Positions 16,449 through 25,498 of a DNA stretch of 61,994 nucleotides are shown in pieces. Each line of letters opens with the position of its first letter. Position 1 is the first letter of the stretch. The position numbers and the translations under genes are program-made. The notes beneath the pieces are model-generated. The model was not told the DNA's origin and searched no databases. It saw only the letters and a list, made by a program, of their open reading frames with translations. The DNA comes from an uncultured Clostridia bacterium (GTDB taxonomy: Bacteria; Bacillota; Clostridia; Oscillospirales; Ruminococcaceae): positions 1 through 61,994 of the forward strand of contig CANQVG010000010.1 of NCBI GenBank assembly GCA_947627235.1, written 5' to 3'.

Positions 16449-19079
16449 ATGAAAAAGTTTTTAAGCCTGCTGCTTGCACTTGTCATGTTGTTCAGCCTTG
16501 TCGCCTGCGGCGATAACAGCGACAATGACGGCAAGACCCCTGTAAACAGCGGCGACAATCAGGGCGACGTCGATGTTCCCGATGACAACGGTCTTGGATA
16601 TACCATCACCGAGTTTGATCCCGAAGCAACATACACGTCTCATGGCGCTATCACCACACTGTATGCGAACTGGAACCCGCACACTTATGTGGACGGCAAC
16701 GCTATTGCACTTTGGGACTACCTTTCCGACTCCCTCTACACACTCAGCTTTAACGATGAGCTTCACCCCCACGAGGGCAAGGATAAGGATCCTTGGACTT
16801 CCTACGCCATCATTCCCCAGATGGCTGCCGGAATGGCTACCGACGTAACTGCCGAAGTCAAAGCCGAGCATCCCGACTGGATGCCTGAGGACGCTACCAA
16901 GGGCTATGCTTGGGAAGTTCCGCTCCGTGAGGATCTCTACTTCGAAACAGGCTACCACATCACTGCCGAAACTTATGTACAGTCTGCGAAGTACCTTCTT
17001 GATCCCCGTCTTCAGAACTACCGTTCCACCGACTTCTATGACGGTCAGTACGGTATCGCCGGAGGCGAGAAATACTTCAAGTCCGGAACCTATGCTCTCA
17101 GCGCTTTCGTTTCCGCCAATATGGGCGACGACGAATATGTAGATCCCGCAAACTTCACTGTTACTGATGCAGGTACATATCAGTATGAGGGCAAGGATAT
17201 CGTTCTCGATATCAACAGCGGCGGCAACTGGGGCTTGGACGGCGGTATTAAGACCTATGAAGGTCAGGCCGATCAGGTCGACCGTCTTATTGCAGCCGCC
17301 AACGACAAGGGACAGGTCTTCCTCAACGCTGATCTTCTCAAGGATCTTCAGGACTTTATCGCTATGCTCCATGGCTATGGCTCCGTTGATGAATACGCAG
17401 TCGATGCCGGCAACTATGCAACCGTAGAATTTGAGGAAATGGCGTTCTTCGGTCAGACTTGGCCCGAGGTCGACTATGATTCCACCGTCGGTTTCTATGC
17501 CAAAGATGAATACACCCTTGTTATGGTATTCAACACCAGCCTCGACGGATTCTATCTCTACTGGGCAGGCTTTGGTCGTGCCGACATTCTTGTCGAACCC
17601 GATGTTTATGAATCCTGCCTCAAGCAGGACGAGACCGGTGCTTGGACCAACAGCTATATGACCAGCAAGGAGACCTCTCCTTCTTTCGGTCCTTACTCCA
17701 TGACCAACTACCAGACCGATAAGCAGGTTGCTTATGCCAAGAACGAGTCGTGGTACGGTTGGCACGATGACGTATACCACGTCTATAAGGATCCCAACGA
17801 CGGCAATGTCTACCGCACTAACATGACCACCAATATAGTCTTGGATGTCGTTCCCGAATCTGCCACTCAGCTTCAGATGTTCCTCTCCGGACAGCTTTCC
17901 TCTTACGGACTCGATGCTATCGAGGACTATGAGAAGTATAACAACTCCGATTACCTCCAGGTTGCACCTGATGCCGGTACCGGCGGACTTTGGGTCACCG
18001 GCAACATGAACGGACTTAAGGCTCGTGAGGCTGCCGACGGCTTTGACAAGACCAAGGAAGACACTGAGACCATTGGTCTTACCAGCTTCCACAAGGCTCT
18101 TGCTGTTTCCTTCGACCGTCAGGCATTCATCGACGAGGTTCACCCCGACTACTCTACCAACTTCGGCGTTATCGGTCCTATGTACATTTATGATGTTGAG
18201 GACTTCAGCGTTTACCGTCAGACCGATCAGGCTAAGCAGGCTCTCTGCGACTTCTACTCTGTAGATACCTCTAAGTTTGACAACCTTGACGATGCGGTCG
18301 ATTCCATCACCGGTTACGATCCCGAGGCAGCCAAGGAACTTTACAAGGCTGCTTATGAGGAATCCCTCAGTCTCGGTTACATCACCGATGCCGATAATGA
18401 CGGCAAGTGCGATCAGACCATTACGATGATCTTCTCTTCTTCCTCACCTTCCGACTTTGTAACCAGAAGAATCAACTATCTCAACAGCTCCATCGCGACT
18501 GCCACCACAGGCACTCCGTTTGAGGGCAAGATCAGCATTGTCGAGTCTTCTCCTCTCAGCAACGAGTACCTCAATGCTTTCGCGAACGGCTCGGCCGACT
18601 GCTTCATCGTTGCGGTCAGCGGCTCACTCTTCGACCCGTTCAACGTTCTCGGTATGTACCTCGATCCGAACGGAGCGATTCTCACCAACAAGTACTATGA
18701 TTCCACCACCGATATGGTTACCATCAACATTGACGGCGAGGATATCACGATGAGCGCTACCGACTGGTACAATGCTCTTAACGGAACTCCTGTCACCCTG
18801 GGTGGCAAGACCTATAACTACGGCAACAACAATGCTGAGGTCGAGACCCGTCTTACCATTCTTGCGGCGCTTGAAGGCAAGGTTCTCCAGAACTACTACA
18901 TGCTTCCTATGATGTGCTTCGGTTCTAAGACCCTCATAAGCCAGCAGGAATTCTCTGTTTTGGACGAATATGCCAACCCCATCATCAAATATGGTCCTAC
19001 GCGTTATCAGTATACTGACGCCGAGTGGGAAGAGTACGTTGCAGAGCAGATTGCCGAGCATGGTCAGCTCCAGTACTAA
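16449..19079 (+). CDS. Oversized oligopeptide ABC transporter substrate-binding lipoprotein (SBP family 5)
   Basis: This 876-residue lipoprotein has signal peptide MKKFLSLLLALVMLFSLVAC with the lipid-modified Cys at 20, then an Asp/Gly/Asn-rich linker. It has the family-5 architecture: ATKGYAWEVPLREDLYFETG early, GPYSMTNYQTDKQVAYAKN in the middle and FHKALAVSFDRQAFIDEV in lobe II. Ordinary OppA-type proteins have about 540-600 residues, so this one carries roughly 280 extra, mainly before residue 350. It captures peptides outside the cell for the permease pair encoded next. Its codon use is strongly biased (abundant GAC, TAC, CTC), suggesting high expression. Confidence 0.9.
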   Translation: MKKFLSLLLALVMLFSLVACGDNSDNDGKTPVNSGDNQGDVDVPDDNGLGYTITEFDPEATYTSHGAITTLYANWNPHTYVDGNAIALWDYLSDSLYTLSFNDELHPHEGKDKDPWTSYAIIPQMAAGMATDVTAEVKAEHPDWMPEDATKGYAWEVPLREDLYFETGYHITAETYVQSAKYLLDPRLQNYRSTDFYDGQYGIAGGEKYFKSGTYALSAFVSANMGDDEYVDPANFTVTDAGTYQYEGKDIVLDINSGGNWGLDGGIKTYEGQADQVDRLIAAANDKGQVFLNADLLKDLQDFIAMLHGYGSVDEYAVDAGNYATVEFEEMAFFGQTWPEVDYDSTVGFYAKDEYTLVMVFNTSLDGFYLYWAGFGRADILVEPDVYESCLKQDETGAWTNSYMTSKETSPSFGPYSMTNYQTDKQVAYAKNESWYGWHDDVYHVYKDPNDGNVYRTNMTTNIVLDVVPESATQLQMFLSGQLSSYGLDAIEDYEKYNNSDYLQVAPDAGTGGLWVTGNMNGLKAREAADGFDKTKEDTETIGLTSFHKALAVSFDRQAFIDEVHPDYSTNFGVIGPMYIYDVEDFSVYRQTDQAKQALCDFYSVDTSKFDNLDDAVDSITGYDPEAAKELYKAAYEESLSLGYITDADNDGKCDQTITMIFSSSSPSDFVTRRINYLNSSIATATTGTPFEGKISIVESSPLSNEYLNAFANGSADCFIVAVSGSLFDPFNVLGMYLDPNGAILTNKYYDSTTDMVTINIDGEDITMSATDWYNALNGTPVTLGGKTYNYGNNNAEVETRLTILAALEGKVLQNYYMLPMMCFGSKTLISQQEFSVLDEYANPIIKYGPTRYQYTDAEWEEYVAEQIAEHGQLQY

Positions 19080-19116
19080 TTGAGCCGTTATTATAAATGA
19101 TAAAGGTTTAGCAGCA

Positions 19117-19151
19117 CGCGGCAAGTGGCGATAATCCCCTTGCCGCGCCTG
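19117..19151 (+). terminator. Hairpin between binding protein and permease genes (attenuator or RNA stabiliser)
   Basis: A 9-bp stem (CGCGGCAAG with CTTGCCGCG, 13-base loop) is followed by CCTGTTTTAAA. It sits between the binding-protein gene and the first permease gene with no new promoter behind it. It most likely gives partial termination or 3' protection, so that more binding protein is made than membrane subunits. Confidence 0.7.
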
Positions 19152-19193
19152 TTTTAAATCATCTAATAAAAATACAAGGAGGTAACCTAAAGA

Positions 19194-20147
19194 ATGATTA
19201 AATATGCCATTCGTAGGACCTTGTACATGATATTGGTGTTTTTCATAATCACCCTGATGTGCTTCGTTCTGATTCGCATGCTCCCTCTCCCTGCGCTGCC
19301 CCCTGACGACATACATACCGAAGTTATTCAGCTCCGCCGCGAGGCGTTGGGCTATAACAAGCCGTATCTCGAACAGTTTGCGATCTTTCTTCGCGGGGTT
19401 TTCACAAAGTTTGACTGGGGGCTGAGCGAACAGCTCTATACAGGTCGTCCTGTGCTTGAAATATTCCTTGAAAAGCTCCCTCCCACGATGATAGTCAATC
19501 TATATTCAATCCTGTGGACAATACCTGTGGGAATCGGGTTAGGCATTCTGGCGGCGCTTATGAAAAACACATGGGTAGACTATACAATATCTACGCTGAC
19601 AATGGTTGTTATCTCTGTGCCGAGCTTTGTTTATGCGTTTTTGGTCCAGTACATATTCTGTTTCAGGCTGCGATGGTTTCCGCTCATAATGAAAGGCGGA
19701 ACTGACTGGTTCTCGCCTGCAATGTTCAAAAGCATGATACCGGCGGTAATGGCGCTCAGCTTCGGTGTTATAGCCGGCTTCTGCCGCACGACGAGAGCAG
19801 AGCTTACCGAGGTTTTAACGAGTGAATTTATGCTGCTCGCGCGCACGAAGGGTCTGACAAAGACTCAGGCGACTATTCGTCATGCTCTGCGCAACTGCTT
19901 TGTGGTAATTGTTCCGGGAATTTTCGGTGAGTTCATCGGTATTCTGGGCGGTTCCCTTATCATAGAGAAGATATTTTCAATTCCCGGAGTCGGTGGTCTC
20001 ACCCTTGCCGCTATTAATTCTCAGGATTATAACGTATTTATTATGTCCACCTGCTTCTACACAGCGATTGGTCTGGTTGCCAGCCTTGTTGTGGACATCA
20101 GCTACGGCTTCATCGACCCACGCATCCGCATGGGTTCAAAGAAATAA
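19194..20147 (+). CDS. Oligopeptide ABC transporter permease, OppB type
   Basis: The 317-residue inner-membrane subunit is of normal length. Its first helix is RRTLYMILVFFIITLMCFVL, followed by the extracellular segment LGYNKPYLEQFAIFLRGVF typical of OppB/DppB. Later helices include the coupling loop TRAELTEVLTSEFMLLARTKG (the EAA motif that docks on the ATPases) and FGEFIGILGGSLIIEKIFSI. AAGGAGG precedes the ATG. It pairs with the next gene to form the translocation channel. Confidence 0.92.
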   Translation: MIKYAIRRTLYMILVFFIITLMCFVLIRMLPLPALPPDDIHTEVIQLRREALGYNKPYLEQFAIFLRGVFTKFDWGLSEQLYTGRPVLEIFLEKLPPTMIVNLYSILWTIPVGIGLGILAALMKNTWVDYTISTLTMVVISVPSFVYAFLVQYIFCFRLRWFPLIMKGGTDWFSPAMFKSMIPAVMALSFGVIAGFCRTTRAELTEVLTSEFMLLARTKGLTKTQATIRHALRNCFVVIVPGIFGEFIGILGGSLIIEKIFSIPGVGGLTLAAINSQDYNVFIMSTCFYTAIGLVASLVVDISYGFIDPRIRMGSKK

Positions 20148-20159
20148 GGAGGCGGAAGA

Positions 20160-21683
20160 ATGGAATACGAAAAAATACCTGCGGAAGAGTTCCGATTTGT
20201 ACAGGAAAATGAGATCATCCGCGATAAAGAGCTTCAGACAAAGTCCCGAAGCTTCTTTGCCGATGCTCTTGTTCGCTTCAGTAAAAATAAATCGTCAGTT
20301 ATCGCGACGTGGATCTTAGCCTTTCTGCTTGTCTATGCTTTAGTTGCGCCGCTGATTTCTCCGTATAATATTCGTGATCTCGATACTATCTATATAAATT
20401 ATCCGCCGTTTGTCCGCAAGGTTGCCGATTTGGGTTTGGGCATTCTTGACGGCGCGACCTCGCTTGACAGCCAGAGTGAGAATGCTATGCTCGCCTGGAG
20501 AGCCATCGCCGAGGAGACCGGAATGGATCCTCTCATAAGGGTGCTCGGCACTCATGAGACCGAAACGAAGAACAAGGGTCAGACAGTATATCGTACAACA
20601 TATGATATTGAGGTCAACTCTTATTACCGCAAGGGCATAATTTATAAGACGTTTTCCTACAGTGAGTTTGAAAATATCCAGCAGTGGCAGAACGAGAACG
20701 GGATTCAAGTCATATACCCATATGTAGATACGAAGGATATAAACGGCATTACCGGAAGACCGAATATTTGGTATCAGGTCGACAAAAAGGGTAATCCTGT
20801 CCTTGACGACAACGGTGAATTTATTCCCGTGTACTGCACCAATGCTTCCAAGGCTGGAGCAGAGTATAATTCCCTGCGCATTCCGAGCGACCCCGGCAAC
20901 TATATTTATTCCTATGGGAAATCCGGCTCGGTTCAGTGCCGTGTGCTTTACTATAATTACTACCGTTATGTCAACGGTATGGAGCCGTCCTATCTTATGG
21001 GAACAAACGCCCTCGGTCAGGATATCTTCTGCGGTATCGGAGTCGGCGCACGCTTCTCTATTATCTTCGCTATTTTGGTCAGCTCTATCAACCTGACGAT
21101 CGGCGCCGTTTACGGAGCCATTCAGGGATATTACGGCGGTGCAATTGATATGGCGCTCGACCGTATCTCGGATATACTGTCTGGCGTCCCGTTTATGGTA
21201 GTCACGACTTTGTTCCAGCTCCACCTTGCTAAAAAAGTCGGTATCGTGCCGTCCTTCCTGTTTGCGTTTGTTTTAACCGGTTGGATAGGAATGGCTGCTC
21301 TGACGAGAAAGCAGTTTTACAGATTTAAGGGGCAGGAATTCGTTATGGCGGCAAGAACCCTCGGTGCAAGCGACCGAAGGCTTATGTTCAAACACATCTT
21401 TCCCAACGCCATAGGCACTATCATCACGAGCTGCGCTCTTATTATCCCGGGCGTTATAAGCTCTGAGACATCTATGACCTACCTCGGCATAGTAGACCTC
21501 AGCTCGTTTGCCGGTACGACCATAGGAACGTTGCTTTCACAAGGCAACGCCGTTGTAACAAGCGCTCCTCATGCGATACTTTACCCGAGTATCTTCCTCG
21601 GACTTCTGATGATCTGCTTCAACCTCTTCGGCAACGGTCTCAGAGATGCCTTTAACCCGTCAACGAGAGGAGTGGATGACTGA
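20160..21683 (+). CDS. Oligopeptide ABC transporter permease, OppC type, with about 200-residue insertion
   Basis: This 507-residue subunit compares with about 300 in ordinary OppC. TM1 is near residues 46-66. The usual short outer loop before MGTNALGQDIFCGIGVGARF (the GTDxLGRD motif, about residue 280) is replaced by roughly 200 residues rich in Tyr, Asn and Asp. By OppC topology that loop is extracellular, so the added domain should face the binding protein. The EAA coupling loop is present (KGQEFVMAARTLGASDRRLM). The stop overlaps the ATPase start by one base. Confidence 0.9.
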   Translation: MEYEKIPAEEFRFVQENEIIRDKELQTKSRSFFADALVRFSKNKSSVIATWILAFLLVYALVAPLISPYNIRDLDTIYINYPPFVRKVADLGLGILDGATSLDSQSENAMLAWRAIAEETGMDPLIRVLGTHETETKNKGQTVYRTTYDIEVNSYYRKGIIYKTFSYSEFENIQQWQNENGIQVIYPYVDTKDINGITGRPNIWYQVDKKGNPVLDDNGEFIPVYCTNASKAGAEYNSLRIPSDPGNYIYSYGKSGSVQCRVLYYNYYRYVNGMEPSYLMGTNALGQDIFCGIGVGARFSIIFAILVSSINLTIGAVYGAIQGYYGGAIDMALDRISDILSGVPFMVVTTLFQLHLAKKVGIVPSFLFAFVLTGWIGMAALTRKQFYRFKGQEFVMAARTLGASDRRLMFKHIFPNAIGTIITSCALIIPGVISSETSMTYLGIVDLSSFAGTTIGTLLSQGNAVVTSAPHAILYPSIFLGLLMICFNLFGNGLRDAFNPSTRGVDD

Positions 21684-23851
21684 TGAATGAAAAATTGCAG
21701 GTAAGAAACCTGAGAATTTCTTTCCGTACTTCAAACGGAAAGGTTCAGGCGGTCCGCGACATCTCCTTTGACCTTTCAAAGGGCGAAACCCTTGCCATAG
21801 TCGGCGAATCCGGTTCGGGCAAGTCGGTCACTTCCAAGGCGATACTCGGCATACTCGCCGGAAACTCGATTGTCGAATCGGGCGAAATAATCTATGACGG
21901 CAAGGATCTCCTCAAGATTTCGGAGGAGGACTTCCACAAGATACGCGGCGACAAGATCGCTATGATATTCCAGGACCCGATGTCATCTCTCAACCCTATA
22001 GTGAGAATCGGGCGCCAGCTCACCGAGGCTATGCTCCTGAAGGGCAAGGCAAGGCAGCGTGAGTGCCGCGCAACCTTCAACGGCTACCTCAAGAATCTCA
22101 ACAGAGCTATGGTGAACGCCGTCGCGAAGAATGACTCTGCAAGAGCAGCCGAGATAAACGAAAACTGCCGTAAGTTCGACAAGTTCGAGTTCAAGCATAT
22201 TGAGCTTGAGTCGGCGTATAAAAAGTCTTTTGAAGCCGCCGGCGAGACCGTCGACGACATTGAAAAGATTGCTTTCGAGCTTGAGAAGAAGTCGGTCAGC
22301 AAGGGCTCGACCGACCGCATCAACGACATAGCTAAGCAGTCGGTTGACTCGATAAACGAATATGTCGTCTCACCCGAAAACAAAGCGGAAGTTTATGCTC
22401 TTGCGAGGTCGCTGCGCTCCGAATTTGCCAAGGCGAAGAAAACGCTGAATTTTGACGAAACCCTCAGGATTCTTTATAAGCTTCGCGATTTTGCCAAGGA
22501 GGGCGTCGCGAAGAAAGCTCCCAACTTCTTCTGTATGGGCTATTATCTCACATTCAGCGACAAACCGCTCCCCGATATGCCCGTCGACGAGCTTAATAAG
22601 TTCCTCCACGACTATATCGACCGCGACTTTATGCTCGCTTTTATAGGCGACGCAGAGAAGGCTCTTGAGTATTCGTCCGGCAAGTGTTGCGAGAATATGC
22701 GCAGCACCATAGAAAAGCTCAACGACGCGAGAAAAGTCTTTACCCGTGAAAATCTCGACAGCAAGGAGTGTCATGCTGTCTATAAGGAGCTCGCCGCCGC
22801 CGTAAAGAGCTGTATCGACGTACTAAGTATCAGTAAGGACAGCCTTTCCTTCACCTTTGCGCCGAGCCTTAAGAGCCAGATAGACAATTACTTTCACGCT
22901 ATCGGCGCCAATGTCAAGGCTCAGAGGGTTCACGACAGGGACCAGAGAAAGTTCGACAGGATAGTGGCAAGAGGCAAGAAGCCCGATTGGGAGGTTGCCG
23001 ACGCCGCCATCACCGACCTTGAGCTGATTAAGGAGAATATCCTTACCATAATCACCCGCCTTGTCGACCACTACGACGAGATTCTGGCGAATTATTCCGA
23101 GCGCAATTTCGCGGACGAGACCGTTGCTGTTATAGACTATCTCAAGGAGAATGCCTCCGGTGTAGTCGACAAGGTGACCCGCAGAGTCGCCAAGCACCGC
23201 GCCATCAAGCTGATGGACGAGGTCGGCATCGCCGAGCCTCACAAGAGGTACAGACAGTATCCGTTTGAGTTCTCCGGCGGTATGAGGCAGAGAATAGTTA
23301 TCGCTATCGCTCTTGCAGCCAACCCCGATATCCTCATCTGCGACGAGCCGACAACCGCTCTCGACGTTACCATTCAGGCGCAGATTCTCGAACTCATCAA
23401 CAACCTCAAGGAAGAGCGCAATCTTTCTGTTATATTCATAACTCATGACCTTGGCGTCGTTGCTAATATGGCCGACCGTGTAGCGGTTATGTACGCCGGC
23501 AAGATAGTCGAATACGGCACCTCGGAAGACATCTTCTATCATGCCGCCCATCCTTACACTTGGGCTCTTCTGAGCTCGATGCCGGACCTCGATACCGACG
23601 AAAAGCTCGAGGCTATTCCCGGCACTCCGCCGAATATGATCTATCCGCCGAAGGGCGACGCTTTTGCGCCGAGAAACCGCTATGCGATGCAGATAGACTT
23701 CGAGCGTCAGCCGCCGATGTTCAAAATCAGCGACACTCACTTTGCCGCTACTTGGCTTTTGCACCCCGACGCTCCCAAGGTTGATCCTCCGAAAGCGGTC
23801 GTTGACAGGATAAGAAGAATGAACGAGAGGAGGGCGAATAAGGATGAGTGA
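21683..23851 (+). CDS. Oligopeptide ABC transporter ATPase, OppD type, with about 380-residue insertion
   Basis: The 722-residue ATPase is twice the normal size. GESGSGKS (Walker A) is at residues 41-48 and MIFQDPMSSLNP (Q-loop) at about 94-105. The signature FSGGMRQRIVIAIAL only appears at about 531, followed by ILICDEPTTALDVT (Walker B) and FITHDLGVVA (H-loop). The normal helical subdomain is split after QLTEAMLLKGKARQRE and resumes near KHRAIKLMDEVGIAEPHKRY. The insertion is helical, rich in Lys, Glu and Asp, and has no motif I know. The C-terminus has the OppD Pro-rich segment but lacks the usual Cys cluster. Catalytic residues are intact. Confidence 0.9.
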   Translation: MNEKLQVRNLRISFRTSNGKVQAVRDISFDLSKGETLAIVGESGSGKSVTSKAILGILAGNSIVESGEIIYDGKDLLKISEEDFHKIRGDKIAMIFQDPMSSLNPIVRIGRQLTEAMLLKGKARQRECRATFNGYLKNLNRAMVNAVAKNDSARAAEINENCRKFDKFEFKHIELESAYKKSFEAAGETVDDIEKIAFELEKKSVSKGSTDRINDIAKQSVDSINEYVVSPENKAEVYALARSLRSEFAKAKKTLNFDETLRILYKLRDFAKEGVAKKAPNFFCMGYYLTFSDKPLPDMPVDELNKFLHDYIDRDFMLAFIGDAEKALEYSSGKCCENMRSTIEKLNDARKVFTRENLDSKECHAVYKELAAAVKSCIDVLSISKDSLSFTFAPSLKSQIDNYFHAIGANVKAQRVHDRDQRKFDRIVARGKKPDWEVADAAITDLELIKENILTIITRLVDHYDEILANYSERNFADETVAVIDYLKENASGVVDKVTRRVAKHRAIKLMDEVGIAEPHKRYRQYPFEFSGGMRQRIVIAIALAANPDILICDEPTTALDVTIQAQILELINNLKEERNLSVIFITHDLGVVANMADRVAVMYAGKIVEYGTSEDIFYHAAHPYTWALLSSMPDLDTDEKLEAIPGTPPNMIYPPKGDAFAPRNRYAMQIDFERQPPMFKISDTHFAATWLLHPDAPKVDPPKAVVDRIRRMNERRANKDE

Positions 23852-25022
23852 TCGTGAGACCCTGCTTAAAGTTGAGCATCTGTGCCAATACTTCAGGGCG
23901 GGCAATTTCGTCACCAAGGCGGTAGACGACGTAAGCTTTGACATCAAAAAGGGCGAAGTATTTGGTCTTGTGGGCGAGTCAGGCTGCGGTAAGACCACCA
24001 CCGGACGCTCAATAATCAAGCTTTACAATATTACCTCCGGAAACGTCATTTTCAAGGGTGTGAGGATCGCCGCCGGCATACAGTCTTATAAAGACAACAT
24101 CAAAAAGGCTAAAGAGGAAAAGATCCCCAATCTCAGCGAATATATAGCCGAGCAGAAAAAGCTGATAAAAGAAGCGAAGTATGACCAGAAGAACTGCGAC
24201 AAGGAGTATTCCAAAAAGCGTGTTGCCGAACTTAAGGAAAAATACGAGCCTCTTATCGCAAAAGCTTCCGACCCTGCCGAAAAGGATAAGCTCACCAAGG
24301 AATATAAGGAAGAGGTCTATAAGGCGAGAAGAACCAAGCTCGTCACCCAGATCCAGATGATATTCCAAGACCCGATCGCTTCGCTCGACCCACGTATGAC
24401 GGTCCGCGAAATAATCGCCGAGGGACTCATCATTCAGGGCGAGCGCAACAAAAATGTAATAGACCAGAAGGTATATGAGATGCTGGAGCTTGTAGGACTT
24501 GTCCCCGAGCACGCTTCCCGTTATCCTCACGAGTTTTCCGGCGGTCAGCGTCAGAGAATCGGCGTCGCCCGCTCGATAATAATGAACCCCGAGCTTATAA
24601 TCGCCGACGAGCCGGTTTCCGCGCTCGACGTTTCGGTTCAGGCTCAGGTTATCAACCTTCTGAACGACCTCAGGGATCGCTTCGGTCTGACTATTCTTTT
24701 CATCGCCCACGACCTTTCCGTTGTAAAATACTTCTCCGACCGCATCGGAGTTATGTATTACGGCAAGCTTGTTGAGCTCGCCGATTCCGACGAGCTGTTT
24801 GCGCATCCTCTCCATCCGTACACAAGATCTCTGCTCTCGGCCATCCCTCTTCCCGACCCGATTTACGAGAAGGCGAGAAAGAGAATAGTCTACAATCCGC
24901 TCGCCGAGCACGACTATTCGGTCGATAAGCCGAGTCTGAGAGAGGTCAGCCCCGGTCACTTTGTTCAGTGCAATGATGCGGAGTACGAGAAGATCATGCA
25001 GGAGTTGGGCGGTAATCACTGA
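23844..25022 (+). CDS. Oligopeptide ABC transporter ATPase, OppF type, with charged helical insertion
   Basis: The 392-residue protein overlaps the OppD gene by eight bases. GESGCGKTTTGRSI (Walker A) is at residues 44-57 and QMIFQDPIASLDPRMTVREI at about 169. The signature is EFSGGQRQRIGVARSI, followed by LIIADEPVSALDVS and FIAHDLSVVKYF. About 90 residues, very rich in Lys and Glu and predicted helical, are inserted between Walker A and the Q-loop, a position different from the OppD insertion. The C-terminal OppF part (HPLHPYTRSLLSAIPLPDP) is normal. Confidence 0.92.
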   Translation: MSDRETLLKVEHLCQYFRAGNFVTKAVDDVSFDIKKGEVFGLVGESGCGKTTTGRSIIKLYNITSGNVIFKGVRIAAGIQSYKDNIKKAKEEKIPNLSEYIAEQKKLIKEAKYDQKNCDKEYSKKRVAELKEKYEPLIAKASDPAEKDKLTKEYKEEVYKARRTKLVTQIQMIFQDPIASLDPRMTVREIIAEGLIIQGERNKNVIDQKVYEMLELVGLVPEHASRYPHEFSGGQRQRIGVARSIIMNPELIIADEPVSALDVSVQAQVINLLNDLRDRFGLTILFIAHDLSVVKYFSDRIGVMYYGKLVELADSDELFAHPLHPYTRSLLSAIPLPDPIYEKARKRIVYNPLAEHDYSVDKPSLREVSPGHFVQCNDAEYEKIMQELGGNH

Positions 25023-25408
25023 TGTCTGAGCGTAAAAAAAGGTTTCTTATCAATCTTGCCATAGGCGGGATTATCGCCGCTGTCGTTTTTATAACCGAGG
25101 TTGCAAGGGGCAGAACGTTAATGATAAGCTTGTGTAATTGCTTATTTGTTGCGGCAGTACTCCTTCTCGGAATCGGCGGCATTAAAGGCGTGAGAAACAA
25201 AGGCGCTTTCGACGTAATGGGCTTCGGTATAAAATCAACCGTGGAGACATTTATACCTATGCTCCGAAAAAACGAAAAGGAGACGTTTTGGGACTACCAT
25301 GAGCGCAAAGACTCTTTGCGCAAACCGGCAGGAGGTCTTCTTTTGGCAGGAGCTGTATATCTGGCGCTTTCGCTCATAGCGCTGATAATATATCATCTCG
25401 TAGGTTAA
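25022..25408 (+). CDS. DUF3899 family small membrane protein
   Basis: The 128-residue protein has three predicted membrane helices: LINLAIGGIIAAVVFITEVA, SLCNCLFVAAVLLLGIGGIK and GGLLLAGAVYLALSLIALII. A cytosolic stretch between the last two carries FWDYHERKD. The pattern of a GGI/V-F-D segment after helix two fits DUF3899. The ATG overlaps the OppF stop by one base, so it is translated with the importer, but no function is known for the family. Confidence 0.75.
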   Translation: MSERKKRFLINLAIGGIIAAVVFITEVARGRTLMISLCNCLFVAAVLLLGIGGIKGVRNKGAFDVMGFGIKSTVETFIPMLRKNEKETFWDYHERKDSLRKPAGGLLLAGAVYLALSLIALIIYHLVG

Positions 25409-25413
25409 ATCCG

Positions 25414-25445
25414 GCGCGGTGTCTTCGGGCACCGCGCTTGTTATT
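25414..25445 (+). terminator. Terminator of the oligopeptide importer operon
   Basis: A 10-bp GC-rich stem (GCGCGGTGTC with GGCACCGCGC, one G-T pair) is capped by a cUUCGg tetraloop and followed by TTGTTATT. Confidence 0.85.
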
Positions 25446-25472
25446 GCAATTTTATGTAAAGTGTGATAGAAT
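25444..25472 (+). promoter_or_regulatory. Promoter upstream of the MBL hydrolase gene
   Basis: TTGCAA (25444-25449), a 17-base spacer and TAGAAT (25467-25472). The gene starts 27 bases further on. Confidence 0.65.
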
Positions 25473-25498
25473 GAACAGGTAAGCTTGGAGGTGTGCGG

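Noticed and set aside
16461-18143. 560-residue minus-strand open frame opposite the binding-protein gene
   Set aside because: It is a mirror of a strongly codon-biased gene. It has no ribosome site or recognisable domain, and the plus-strand lipoprotein is certain.
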